NCBI RefSeq assembly: GCF_015351595.1 | Contig: NZ_JADKPT010000008.1 | Coordinates: 144,443 to 208,442, forward strand | Direction of reading: 5' to 3' | Source: Flavobacterium sp. LC2016-12 | GTDB lineage: Bacteria; Bacteroidota; Bacteroidia; Flavobacteriales; Flavobacteriaceae | DNA length: 64,000 nucleotides | Notes under the pieces: generated by a model | What the model saw: only the letters and a program-made list of their open reading frames with translations | The model's database searches: none | What the model was told of the DNA's origin: nothing | Made by a program: the position numbers and the translations under genes | Shown here: one piece after another, positions 27,215-35,342 of the stretch | Layout: each line of letters opens with the position of its first letter | Position numbering within the stretch: position 1 is the first letter of the stretch

Positions 27215-28438
27215 ATGAAGAATTGTAGAAAACAAGGTTATTTTGTATCGGCTTTGCTATTTTGTGTTATGGTTTTTACAAGTTGTAAAGTGATTTCACA
27301 AGAACCTGCAAATAAGGGCATCGTTATTTCTAAAGATTTAAAATGGTCTGATAAAATGGCTTTAACCTTGATGAAACGCCATCCTGAAAGTTATATGATA
27401 GATGATTCTAAAACTCCAAAATGGGATTACGTACATGCTTTAGTTTTACATTCATTCGAAGAATTATACAAGAAAAATCCAGATCCGAGATATAAGGCTT
27501 ATATCAGAAGTTATGTAGATAATTTTGTTCAGGCAGATGGAACTATTAAAACCTACGAATTCGAAAAATACAATATTGATTTGGTTGTGCCTGGGCGTTT
27601 GCTTTTTGATGTTTATGCCGAATCAAAAGAAGATAAATATTTGAAAGCAATGCAATTAGTTCGTAAGCAATTGGCAGAGCAGCCTAGAACGGTAAGTGGA
27701 GGATTTTGGCACAAACAAATCTATCCAAACCAAATGTGGCTTGATGGTTTGTATATGGGTGAACCATTTTATGCACAATACACAGCTACTTTTGAAGGAG
27801 GAAAAAGTTTTGACGATGTAGCAAAACAATTTGAGTTAATTCAGTTACACGCGACAGATCCAAAAACTGGATTATTGTATCATGGTTGGGATGAAAGCAA
27901 GCAAATGCCATGGGCAAATAAAGAAACCGGGAATTCGCCAAATTTTTGGTCAAGAGCTTTAGGATGGTACATTATGGCTTTGGTTGATGTACTGGATTAT
28001 ATGCCAAAAGATCATCCAAAACAAAAAGAATTGGTAAAGTATTTAAACAATGTTTCTGCTGCTTTAGCAAAATACCAGGATAAATCAGGTTTGTGGTATC
28101 AGGTTACGGATAAAGGTGGTGAAAAAGGAAATTATTTAGAAGCATCGGGATCTTCAATGTTTGCATATGCTTTTGCAAAAGGAGCTAATAAAGGCTATTT
28201 ACCTGCAAAATATAAAAAACTTGCTAATAAAGCTTTTGATGGTTTGACTAAAGTTTTAATCAAAAAGGTAGATGAAGACGGTGGTATCACATTGACAAAT
28301 TGTTGTCAGGTTGCGGGTTTAGGTGGCAATCCATATAGAGATGGTTCATATGAATACTATGTAAACGAAAGAAGAAAAGATAATGATCCTAAGGCAACAG
28401 GTCCTTTTATTTTGGCTGCTTTAGAATTGAATAGATAA
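27215..28438 (+). CDS. GH105 unsaturated (rhamno)galacturonyl hydrolase, copy 2
   Basis: The 407-residue lipoprotein (lipobox VFTSC) parallels copy 1 along its whole length: KWSDKMALTLMKRHPESYMIDD, GGFWHKQIYPNQMWLDGLYMGEPF, NFWSRALGWYIMALVDVLDYMP and GLGGNPYRDGSYEYY. The catalytic Asp is conserved. Differences cluster in the N-terminal 120 residues and in the last loop (LTNCCQVAG versus ITQVCASAG), which could tune the aglycone, for example galacturonan versus rhamnogalacturonan ends. This is a plausible but untested split. Confidence 0.93.
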   Translation: MKNCRKQGYFVSALLFCVMVFTSCKVISQEPANKGIVISKDLKWSDKMALTLMKRHPESYMIDDSKTPKWDYVHALVLHSFEELYKKNPDPRYKAYIRSYVDNFVQADGTIKTYEFEKYNIDLVVPGRLLFDVYAESKEDKYLKAMQLVRKQLAEQPRTVSGGFWHKQIYPNQMWLDGLYMGEPFYAQYTATFEGGKSFDDVAKQFELIQLHATDPKTGLLYHGWDESKQMPWANKETGNSPNFWSRALGWYIMALVDVLDYMPKDHPKQKELVKYLNNVSAALAKYQDKSGLWYQVTDKGGEKGNYLEASGSSMFAYAFAKGANKGYLPAKYKKLANKAFDGLTKVLIKKVDEDGGITLTNCCQVAGLGGNPYRDGSYEYYVNERRKDNDPKATGPFILAALELNR

Positions 28439-28481
28439 TTTTTAGGAAACTAAATGTTGAGTTATTTCTAATTATCAAAGT

Positions 28482-30080
28482 ATGAAAAATATAAAAATCA
28501 TTTTCCTGGTATTATCAGCCTTTTCCATGCAGCAAAATTTTGCACAGGTTTGGGTACCTGATAATGGAGATGGAACGTATACAAATCCGATAATTCATGC
28601 TGATTATTCAGATCCGGATGCCGTTAGAGTAGGGGATGATTTTTATATGACTGCATCGTCTTTTAACTGCATTCCCGGTTTACCTATTTTGCATTCTAAA
28701 GATTTGGTCAACTGGAAAATTATCGGATATGCACTTTCTAAACAAATACCAACAGAAACTTTTGATAAAGTGCAGCATGGTAATGGTGTTTGGGCCCCAA
28801 GTATAACTTTTCATAACAATGAATTTTATATTTATTATCCAGATCCTGATTTTGGAATTTATATGATTAAAGCCAAAAATGCGGAAGGGCCTTGGTCAGA
28901 ACCTGTTTTAGTAAAAGCCGGATCAGGATTGATTGATCCTAGTCCATTATGGGACGATGATGGAAAAGTTTATCTAGTTCATGCTTATGCAGGAAGTCGC
29001 GCCAAAATTAAAAGTTTAATCACGGTTTGTACCATGAATGAAGAGGGAACTATTGCTAATAATGATGAAGTAATGGTGATTGATGGTCATGAAAGCGAAG
29101 GTACAATTGAAGGGCCAAAATTTTACAAACGAAATAAATACTATTACATTTTTGCCCCCGCTGGTGGAGTTTCTACAGGCTGGCAGACCGTTTTAAGATC
29201 AAAAAATGTCTTTGGACCATATGAGAAAAAGAAAGTTTTAGAACAAGGGCAAACCTTGATTAATGGTCCACATCAGGGAGCATGGGTTCAAACGCAAACG
29301 GGAGAAGATTGGTTTTTACATTTTCAGGATAAAGGAGCATATGGAAGAATTCTTCATCTTCAACCAATGAAATGGGAAAACGACTGGCCTGTAATGGGAC
29401 AGGATTTTGATAAAAACGGAATTGGAGAACCAGTAACGACTTTTAAAAAGCCAAATGTAGGCAAGAAATACTCAATTGAAACTCCAGCCGAATCAGATGA
29501 GTTTAATGACCCAAAATTAGGATTACAATGGCAATGGCAGGCTAATGCACAAATTCAATGGGGGTTTCCGACGAGTTTAGGATATCTGAATTTATTTTGT
29601 TTGCCAACTATAAAAGAGAGTAACAAAATCTTCGAAGCGCCAAATTTGCTATTGCAAAAATTTCCTGCTGAAGAATTTGTAACTACAACCAAACTAACTT
29701 TTAATTCTAGATTAAATGGTGAGTCTACAGGACTTTTAATAATGGGACTGGATTACAGTTATTTGTGTCTTAGAAATGATAACGGAAAAATATATTTAAA
29801 TCAAAAAACAGGAACTTTTGACAAGAAAATTTCTGAAACCGAAACAACTCCGATTCTAATTTCAAAGAATACAATTTACTTGAGAGTTAAAATTAAAAAA
29901 GGAGGAATCTGTAGCTTTTATTACAGTTTAGATGATAAAAAATATTCCCCAATTGGAAATGATTTTACCTCAAAAGAAGGAAAATGGATTGGTGCTAAAG
30001 TTGGACTTTTTGCCTTGAGCGAGAAAGTAACAAATGATTCAGGAAATGTTGCCGTAGATTGGTTTAGAATGACTAAATAA
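28482..30080 (+). CDS. GH43 arabinofuranosidase/xylosidase-type enzyme with C-terminal beta-sandwich
   Basis: The 532-residue exported protein (signal ending NFAQ) has a five-bladed GH43 domain in residues about 25-320. The general base is in HADYSDPDAVRVGDDFYMTASSF, the pKa modulator in LIDPSPLWDDDGK, and the acid in GTIEGPKFYKR. Residues about 335-530 form a concanavalin-like module (DEFNDPKLGLQWQW, VDWFRMTK at the end), as in GH43 proteins with the C2 domain. Likely activity is removal of arabinose (or xylose) side groups of rhamnogalacturonan I. It lies two bases before the CE8 gene. Confidence 0.9.
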   Translation: MKNIKIIFLVLSAFSMQQNFAQVWVPDNGDGTYTNPIIHADYSDPDAVRVGDDFYMTASSFNCIPGLPILHSKDLVNWKIIGYALSKQIPTETFDKVQHGNGVWAPSITFHNNEFYIYYPDPDFGIYMIKAKNAEGPWSEPVLVKAGSGLIDPSPLWDDDGKVYLVHAYAGSRAKIKSLITVCTMNEEGTIANNDEVMVIDGHESEGTIEGPKFYKRNKYYYIFAPAGGVSTGWQTVLRSKNVFGPYEKKKVLEQGQTLINGPHQGAWVQTQTGEDWFLHFQDKGAYGRILHLQPMKWENDWPVMGQDFDKNGIGEPVTTFKKPNVGKKYSIETPAESDEFNDPKLGLQWQWQANAQIQWGFPTSLGYLNLFCLPTIKESNKIFEAPNLLLQKFPAEEFVTTTKLTFNSRLNGESTGLLIMGLDYSYLCLRNDNGKIYLNQKTGTFDKKISETETTPILISKNTIYLRVKIKKGGICSFYYSLDDKKYSPIGNDFTSKEGKWIGAKVGLFALSEKVTNDSGNVAVDWFRMTK

Positions 30081-30081
30081 G

Positions 30082-31131
30082 ATGAAAATGATTCAATTTA
30101 ACAAGACAGTAATACTTCTTTTGTCAGTTTTAAGTTTTGGTCTGCACGCGCAAAACACTGATAAAAACCGGCGTGCTATTATTCGTAAAAATGATGTAAA
30201 AATTAGTTCTAAAGATACTCCGGCAAAAAAAAATGATAATGTCGTTTTAACTGTTGCACAAGATGGATCTGGAGATTTTACTAAAATTCAGGATGCGATA
30301 TATGCATCTCCGGCTTTTCCATATGAAAAAGTGACCATAAATATCAAAAATGGTGTTTATAATGAGAAAGTGAGAATCCCGGAATGGAATACGAATTTAA
30401 CCTTGATTGGAGAAAGTGAAGAAAATACAATAATAGCTTTTGATGATAATTTTAAGAAAATAAATTTAGGGCGAAATAGTACTTTTTATACTTACACGGT
30501 CTTAGTTGAAGGAAATGATTTTTCAGCATCAAACTTAACAATTAAAAATACTTCGGGAGATAATGGTCAGGGAATTGCATTATCTTTAATAGCCAATCGT
30601 GTAAAGATTTCAAATTGCGTTATTTTAGGCAATCAGGATACTTTATACCTTTCAGGTAATAATGCAAAACAATATTTTAAGGATTGCTATATTGAAGGAA
30701 CAACCGATTTTATTTTTGGAGGAGCAACAGCCTTATTTGAAAACTGCACAATCAACAGTATTAAAAGTTCTTATATAACGGCAGCTTCAACATCTGAAGG
30801 AGTTTTGTTTGGTTTTGTTTTTAAAAATTGTAAGCTTACTGCAAATCCTGAAGCGACAGCAGTTTATTTAGGAAGACCCTGGAGAATTTATGCCAAAACA
30901 GTTTTTCTGAATTGCGACATGGGAAAACAAATCAGAGTTGAAGGTTGGGAAAATTGGTCTAAGCCAGATGCTGAGAAAAACAGTTTATATGCCGAGTATA
31001 ATTGCAAAGGAGAAGGTTTTCAGCCAGCTAAAAGAGTTTCATGGTCACATCAGCTTAAAAAATCAGAAGCGGACAAATATACTATAGAAAACATTCTTAA
31101 AGATTCAGATCAAAAGTGGTATTCCAGATAA
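30082..31131 (+). CDS. CE8 pectin methylesterase
   Basis: The 349-residue secreted beta-helix protein has VAQDGSGDFTKIQDAIYASP, the standard start of pectinesterase domains. The CE8 active-site motifs follow in order: GNQDTLYL (first Asp), TDFIFGGATALFENC (nucleophile Asp) and YLGRPWRIYAKTVF (Arg). It removes methyl groups from homogalacturonan so that GH28 and lyases can act. A 30-residue basic stretch (KNRRAIIRKNDVKI) separates signal peptide and domain. It follows the GH43 gene by two bases, so the two are likely translated from one message. Confidence 0.95.
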   Translation: MKMIQFNKTVILLLSVLSFGLHAQNTDKNRRAIIRKNDVKISSKDTPAKKNDNVVLTVAQDGSGDFTKIQDAIYASPAFPYEKVTINIKNGVYNEKVRIPEWNTNLTLIGESEENTIIAFDDNFKKINLGRNSTFYTYTVLVEGNDFSASNLTIKNTSGDNGQGIALSLIANRVKISNCVILGNQDTLYLSGNNAKQYFKDCYIEGTTDFIFGGATALFENCTINSIKSSYITAASTSEGVLFGFVFKNCKLTANPEATAVYLGRPWRIYAKTVFLNCDMGKQIRVEGWENWSKPDAEKNSLYAEYNCKGEGFQPAKRVSWSHQLKKSEADKYTIENILKDSDQKWYSR

Positions 31132-31154
31132 ATTTTGGCTTTAAAAAAAATATT

Positions 31155-32504
31155 ATGAATGTTAAATGTCTCTTTTTTTTATTACTTTCTTGCTTTTCTT
31201 TTGCTCAGAATAGCGAATTTCCAACAGCAAAAGTCGATTCAATTGTGAACAGAATTCAATTGCCAACTATTCCTTCTTACCAAATAAATATCCAAAAATT
31301 AGGGGCTAAGGGAGATTCTGTAACCAATAATAAAACAGCTTTTGACAAGGCAATGGCGTTGTGTAAAAAGAATAAAGGAGGGACGATTATTGTTCCTAAA
31401 GGAATCTATAAAGTAAACGGCCCCATACATTTTGTAAGCAATGTAAATCTTAAGATTGAAAAAGGCGCGAAAATCAAATTCAGCGATAGCCCCCAGGATT
31501 ATTTGCCAATGGTTTTAACAAGTTGGGAAGGCACAATGTTATACAATTACAGTCCGCTAATTTATGCATACGAATGCTCTAATATTGCCATAACGGGTGA
31601 AGGTACTATCGATGGAGAAGGAGGTAAGACATGGAAGAGCTTTAAAGCAAAAGAGGAAGCCGGTAAAAATAGAAGTCGTGAGATGAATCATACTAATGTT
31701 CCTTTGAAAGAAAGAACTTTTGGGGAAGGGTATTTTTTACGTCCACAAATGATTCAGTTTTTTAATTGTAAAAACATTTTGGTTGAAAACATTCGTATAG
31801 AAAATTCGCCTTTTTGGTGTCTACATTTATTGAAATCACAAAGCATCACTGTGCGTGGTGTTAGCTATAAATCGTTAAATTATAACAATGATGGTATTGA
31901 TCCAGAATATGCGAAAGATGTTTTAATTGAAAAAGTAACCTTTGATAATGGGGACGACAATGTAGCTATTAAAGCGGGAAGAGATCATGAAGGAAGAGCC
32001 AATACAGCAACGCCCAGTGAAAATATTGTAATTAGAAATTGTAATTTTAAAGGCTTGCATGGAGTAGTTATTGGTAGTGAAATGTCTGCGGGAGTCCAAA
32101 ATGTATATGTAGAGAATTGTAAAACGGTTGGTTACTTAAAAAGAGGAATTTATTTAAAAACCAATGCAGATCGTGGAGGTTTTATAAAAAATATTTTTGT
32201 CCGAAACATCCAGTTAGATGAAGTCGAAGATTGTTTATATATGACCGCGAATTATCATGGAGAAGGTAGAGGATTTCAATCAGAAATTTCAAATATCCAT
32301 TTTTCAAATATTACCTGCAATAAAGCATCAGAATCAGGAATTGTGATCCAGGGGTTTCCAGACAAAAAAATCAAGAATATTTCTTTAATTAATATTGAAA
32401 TAAAGTCAGCTAAAAACGCCATTTCAAACGAAAATGCAGAAAATGTATTAATGACCGATGTTTTTATTGGAAAAAGAGTAACCGTTCCTACAGCGGCCAA
32501 ATAG
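31155..32504 (+). CDS. GH28-family glycosidase with altered active-site motifs
   Basis: The start at 31155 was chosen because MNVKCLFFLLLSCFSFAQ is a clean signal peptide. An ATG at 31116 would overlap the CE8 gene and spoil it. The 449-residue beta-helix has GH28 motifs NNDGIDPEY and GDDNVAIKAGRD with all three Asp. However, the GHG motif is shortened (KGLHGVVIGSE) and the usual RIK reads YLK in RGIYLKTN. The change of the substrate-carboxylate-binding Arg suggests a different aglycone, perhaps rhamnogalacturonan, xylogalacturonan or an oligosaccharide end. It retains the DD pair, so it is probably active. Confidence 0.88.
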   Translation: MNVKCLFFLLLSCFSFAQNSEFPTAKVDSIVNRIQLPTIPSYQINIQKLGAKGDSVTNNKTAFDKAMALCKKNKGGTIIVPKGIYKVNGPIHFVSNVNLKIEKGAKIKFSDSPQDYLPMVLTSWEGTMLYNYSPLIYAYECSNIAITGEGTIDGEGGKTWKSFKAKEEAGKNRSREMNHTNVPLKERTFGEGYFLRPQMIQFFNCKNILVENIRIENSPFWCLHLLKSQSITVRGVSYKSLNYNNDGIDPEYAKDVLIEKVTFDNGDDNVAIKAGRDHEGRANTATPSENIVIRNCNFKGLHGVVIGSEMSAGVQNVYVENCKTVGYLKRGIYLKTNADRGGFIKNIFVRNIQLDEVEDCLYMTANYHGEGRGFQSEISNIHFSNITCNKASESGIVIQGFPDKKIKNISLINIEIKSAKNAISNENAENVLMTDVFIGKRVTVPTAAK

Positions 32505-32513
32505 TTTTTTTTA

Positions 32514-32640
32514 AGGTTCAAAGGAGCAAAGGTTTTTCCCAATCTATTTGTTCCAAGAAGCGAGGAATCCCCGCAAGAAACTCTACTCAGTTTTGTTATC
32601 CTTTTGAAGGAAGGATCACTCAAGAAACTCGGCAAAGTTT
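32514..32640. repeat. Intergenic repeat element between GH28 and CE12 genes
   Basis: AGGTTCAAAGGAGCAAAGG (32514-32532, with TTTTT after it) recurs with two mismatches at 55004-55022. Inverted pieces AAGGATCA/TTATCCTT and CAAGAAACTC repeats follow to about 32640. This looks like a decayed dispersed spacer element within the operon. No protein-coding potential was seen. Confidence 0.5.
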
Positions 32641-32715
32641 TCAGAAACTAATTCGACAAAGAATAGAAAAAAACATAAACAATAAAGTTTTCAATAAATC
32701 TAAGAAGTCTAAAAA

Positions 32716-33459
32716 ATGAAAGAATATATACTAATCCTCTTCCTTATAACAACAACCAGTTTCGCTCAAAAAACAATAGTCTATTGTATTGGTGATTCAA
32801 CAATGGCAAACAAAAAAGATCCGGAAAGCAATCCTGAGCATGGATGGGCACAAGTACTTCAGCCTTTTTTCAATGACAATATTGTCGTAGAAAATATGGC
32901 AGTAAATGGCAGGAGCACCAAAAGCTTTATCAATGAAAAAAGATGGGATTCGGTATATAGAAAACTAAAAAAGGGAGATTATGTATTAATAGAGTTTGGT
33001 CATAACGATGAAAAAATAGAAGATTCTGCGAGATATACAAATCCACATACAAGTTACAGATACAATTTAATTCGGTTTGTAAAAGAAACCAGAGCTACAG
33101 GAGCAACTCCAATATTACTTACATCAATTGCGAGACGAAATTTTAACGAAAAAGGAGTATTAGTGCCAACACATGGAGATTATCCGTTAGAAACGAGATT
33201 AGTAGCACAGGAATATAAAGTACCATTTATTGATTTAGAGTATTACACAGAATTACTGGAACAATCTTATGGACCGGAAAAATCGAAACAACTACATTTG
33301 CATTTTAAAGCAGGAGAGAATGCTTATTATGATAAAGATAAAGCCGATGATACGCATTTGTCTGTGATAGGTGCTACAAAAATTGCTACAATTGTTATTA
33401 AGCAGCTTAGGATTTTAGACGATCCTGCTCTGGAAAAACTTAAAAAAGCTATTAAATAG
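32716..33459 (+). CDS. CE12-type rhamnogalacturonan acetylesterase (SGNH hydrolase)
   Basis: The 247-residue secreted SGNH hydrolase (signal ending SFAQ) has block I nucleophile S28 in IGDSTMANK, block II Gly in AVNGRSTKSF, block III Asn in GHNDEKIED, and block V Asp/His in DDTHLS (D211 or D212 and H214). The HGWAQVLQPFF and GRSTKSFINEKRWD segments are characteristic of rhamnogalacturonan acetylesterases (YesT/RhgT, CE12). It removes acetyl groups from galacturonic residues of rhamnogalacturonan I. It is the last gene of the pectin PUL, followed by a terminator at 33715. Confidence 0.93.
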   Translation: MKEYILILFLITTTSFAQKTIVYCIGDSTMANKKDPESNPEHGWAQVLQPFFNDNIVVENMAVNGRSTKSFINEKRWDSVYRKLKKGDYVLIEFGHNDEKIEDSARYTNPHTSYRYNLIRFVKETRATGATPILLTSIARRNFNEKGVLVPTHGDYPLETRLVAQEYKVPFIDLEYYTELLEQSYGPEKSKQLHLHFKAGENAYYDKDKADDTHLSVIGATKIATIVIKQLRILDDPALEKLKKAIK

Positions 33460-34009
33460 TTTTGTGTCCATTTTACTACTTTTAAAACTACAACATGTAA
33501 AAAAAATATTTACGTTATAGTTTTTTACAACTGTTAACAATCAAAATAGATACCTTAATCTAGTAGAATGATGACTTACAGAGGTAAATTTAATTTCTAG
33601 TTAATCTCAAATTTGTATCACCTTGTTAAGAGATTATCTCTTGATAGAATGTTTATTGTTTTTTTATTCTTAATATTTTTAACCGCTTAAATATTTTGAT
33701 GTTTTTTTAGTAGGAATGGGGGAGCTAATACTCTCCCATTTTTTTGTTTTAATTCTTTTTATGAATGTTGATCATTTATGAAAATTCAAACTATATAGAA
33801 CTTTTTTAAAATTGACTGATTTTTAGATTCTAAAAAAAATCATTTGTTATGGATTTACGAGGTATACTTCAAAAACCTTAATCTATAATTTTAAAAACTT
33901 ATGGAGGTAAAAGAAAAAGGTATTTAGGGAGAACTTTGCGCTTTCAAACTTGGATGTTTGAATTATAAGTACTTAAGAAAAAAAATAAACACATAATAAT
34001 TAAGATGTT
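33460..34009. other. Gene-free stretch after the pectin PUL
   Basis: These 550 AT-rich bases have stop codons in every frame. The only structure I recognise is the terminator hairpin at 33715-33740. No consensus promoter with both elements was found before the truncated gene at 34010. Confidence 0.6.
33715..33747 (+). terminator. Terminator of the pectin PUL
   Basis: AATGGGGGAG pairs with CTCTCCCATT (one G-U) around a six-base loop and is followed by seven T. It lies about 255 bases after the CE12 stop codon. No closer terminator was seen. Confidence 0.8.
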
Positions 34010-34105
34010 ATGAAGAATAGATTACTCCCTTTATTTGTTGTTTTAGGAACAATTTCTGCCTATTCGCAGGTTGGTATCGGAACATTAAATCCGAAACCTT
34101 CTTGA
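34010..34105 (+). pseudogene. Truncated start of a surface-protein gene
   Basis: Thirty-one codons read MKNRLLPLFVVLGTISAYSQ then VGIGTLNPKPS and stop. The start closely parallels the gene at 63362 (MKNKLLSVFIFLGSYAAYSQ then VGIGTPMPNSS). The VGIGT-xx-P motif after the signal peptide opens many long flavobacterial exported proteins. Here everything after the motif is missing and an unrelated gene starts 22 bases later, so this is the stump left by a deletion. Confidence 0.7.
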
Positions 34106-34127
34106 TAATAAAGGTGTTTTCTTAAAA

Positions 34128-34526
34128 ATGTTTAAAAGAAAATTTAAAAATGAGTTTGATTTTTCTGAAAATTCATTTCTGATTGAAAACGAAAACGATT
34201 TTAAAAATTTTGATCGTTCTATATTTGTGGTTTATGATAAATCTGAAATGATTGACTATCTTAAATTAGAAAAGAAAGGGGCAAATGTTTTAGTTTGTTT
34301 ATTCAATAGACAGCTATATGGTAGTTTGGCTTTCCTGCAAGAAATTAATAATCTGATTTTATTAGATGAATCCAAAACAAAACCTGAGATAGTAAAAGAT
34401 TTAAAAGCGCATTTTAATAATACTCCAAAATCTGATGAGCAAATAAGTAAATCTTTATTTGGAAGCTCAGCAATTTTTCAAACGCAATTCCATAATTTAT
34501 ATAGCGCGTTATTTTTTTTGCTGTAG
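34128..34526 (+). CDS. Small protein of unknown function
   Basis: The 132-residue predicted cytoplasmic protein has no signal peptide. It is rich in Phe, Asn and Lys at the start (FKRKFKNEFDFSENSFLIENE). The middle has an alternating hydrophobic pattern (ANVLVCLFNRQLYGSLAFLQEINNLILLDESK) resembling an alpha/beta fold, with a polar linker before the last helix. No family is recognised. The end, SALFFLL and stop within a run of T, could reflect a slippage shift. A perfect terminator at 34580 follows, supporting an expressed single gene. It is not a continuation of the truncated gene before it. Confidence 0.55.
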   Translation: MFKRKFKNEFDFSENSFLIENENDFKNFDRSIFVVYDKSEMIDYLKLEKKGANVLVCLFNRQLYGSLAFLQEINNLILLDESKTKPEIVKDLKAHFNNTPKSDEQISKSLFGSSAIFQTQFHNLYSALFFLL

Positions 34527-34579
34527 CTTGTATTTAAGGACTTTTGTAAATTAAAAGTTATTTTATATTAATTCACTTC

Positions 34580-34620
34580 AAAATGTAGGATATTAGGTTG
34601 CTCAATATCCTACATTTTTA
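34580..34620 (+). terminator. Perfect 15-bp terminator hairpin
   Basis: AAAATGTAGGATATT (34580-34594) is exactly complemented by AATATCCTACATTTT (34604-34618) with a nine-base loop and terminal T. It ends the small unknown gene at 34128. Confidence 0.85.
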
Positions 34621-34917
34621 CTTAACATTGGAAGTAATATTACTTCACATATTCTTTTTTAAGTTATTTAATTTCATCTGCAATGACTTAAATTCCACCA
34701 TTACAAGTTATTTGCACAAAGTTAATTTGTTCTAATTTAGTTTTATAATCCTAATAGATTTGTTTTACTTCATTACATTTTTTCCTATGTAGTTGTCAAG
34801 ATAAATAGCTAACAACTATAAGCTTTGTTTTGTTTTTTCTAAAACTTTATTGAGATTGATATTTGATGATTGATACTTTTTAATTAAAAGGCAAGTTTTA
34901 AGGATATTTGAAATGTC
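34621..34917. other. Gene-free stretch with a lone -7-like element
   Basis: No open frame of note is present. TAGATTTG at 34755-34762 fits the -7 consensus, with a TTG 25 bases upstream (34727-34729). The next hairpin at 34918 would end a transcript of about 190 bases from here, so a small RNA is possible. Confidence 0.35.
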
Positions 34918-34960
34918 ATAAACCTACTAATCAAAAATAATTTTTATTAGTAGGTTTTAT
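34918..34960 (+). terminator. Orphan terminator hairpin
   Basis: AAACCTACTAAT pairs with ATTAGTAGGTTT around a 14-base loop, with T-rich sequence after it. No coding sequence lies between it and the previous terminator 300 bases upstream. Confidence 0.7.
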
Positions 34961-35103
34961 AAGTAATTGATAATAAAGCATAAAGCAATGAGGTTAAATT
35001 ATTATTAACTCAAAGGGTGAAAAGAGTTACAATTTTAACATTAAAGATGCGTTATCTATCATGCAAACTTTTATTTTTGCGCCTTAATTTAACACGTATA
35101 AGC

Positions 35104-35280
35104 ATGAAAGATCTATTAGTAAAAATCAACGCCGAAATTGACACATTCAAAGCAGAAGCTGAATCTTTAACTGAAAAAGGTATTAAAGCTGCTGGACCAA
35201 GAGCACGTAAATCAACTTTAGAAATTGAAAAACTTTTAAAAGAATTCAGAAAAGTTTCTATCGAAGAATCAAAAAAATAA
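35104..35280 (+). CDS. Histone H1-like small protein (Hc1 type)
   Basis: The 58-residue protein reads MKDLLVKINAEIDTFKAEAE and continues through a Lys/Arg-rich middle (KGIKAAGPRARKSTLEIEKLL) to EESKK. It is one amphipathic helix with a basic patch, as in the histone H1-like Hc1-family proteins carried by flavobacteria. The start at 35104 gives this conserved form; an upstream ATG at 35017 would add an unrelated 29 residues. Likely a nucleoid-associated or ribosome-region DNA-binding protein. TATTTTTG (35072-35079) is a plausible -7 element, and a strong terminator follows, so it is a single-gene unit. Confidence 0.85.
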   Translation: MKDLLVKINAEIDTFKAEAESLTEKGIKAAGPRARKSTLEIEKLLKEFRKVSIEESKK

Positions 35281-35300
35281 TCTTTTTGAATTAAAAAGAT

Positions 35301-35336
35301 AAACCCTCGTTTAAGGAATTAAACGAGGGTTTTTTA
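35301..35336. terminator. Bidirectional terminator between convergent genes
   Basis: AAACCCTCGTTTA (35301-35313) is exactly complemented by TAAACGAGGGTTT (35320-35332) with a six-base loop and T/A runs outside. It serves the histone-like gene on the plus strand and the lipoprotein gene on the minus strand. Confidence 0.9.
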
Positions 35337-35342
35337 TAGTAA

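Noticed and set aside
31116..31154. Upstream ATG for the second GH28 gene
   Set aside because: It would overlap the CE8 gene and put 13 residues before a perfect signal peptide.
4746..33459. Horizontal acquisition of the pectin island
   Set aside because: No integrase, tRNA, flanking direct repeats or change in codon style was visible, so there is no positive evidence.
35017..35103. 29-residue extension of the histone-like protein
   Set aside because: The extension covers a likely -7 element (35072-35079) and is unlike the conserved N-terminus MKDLLVKINAEID.
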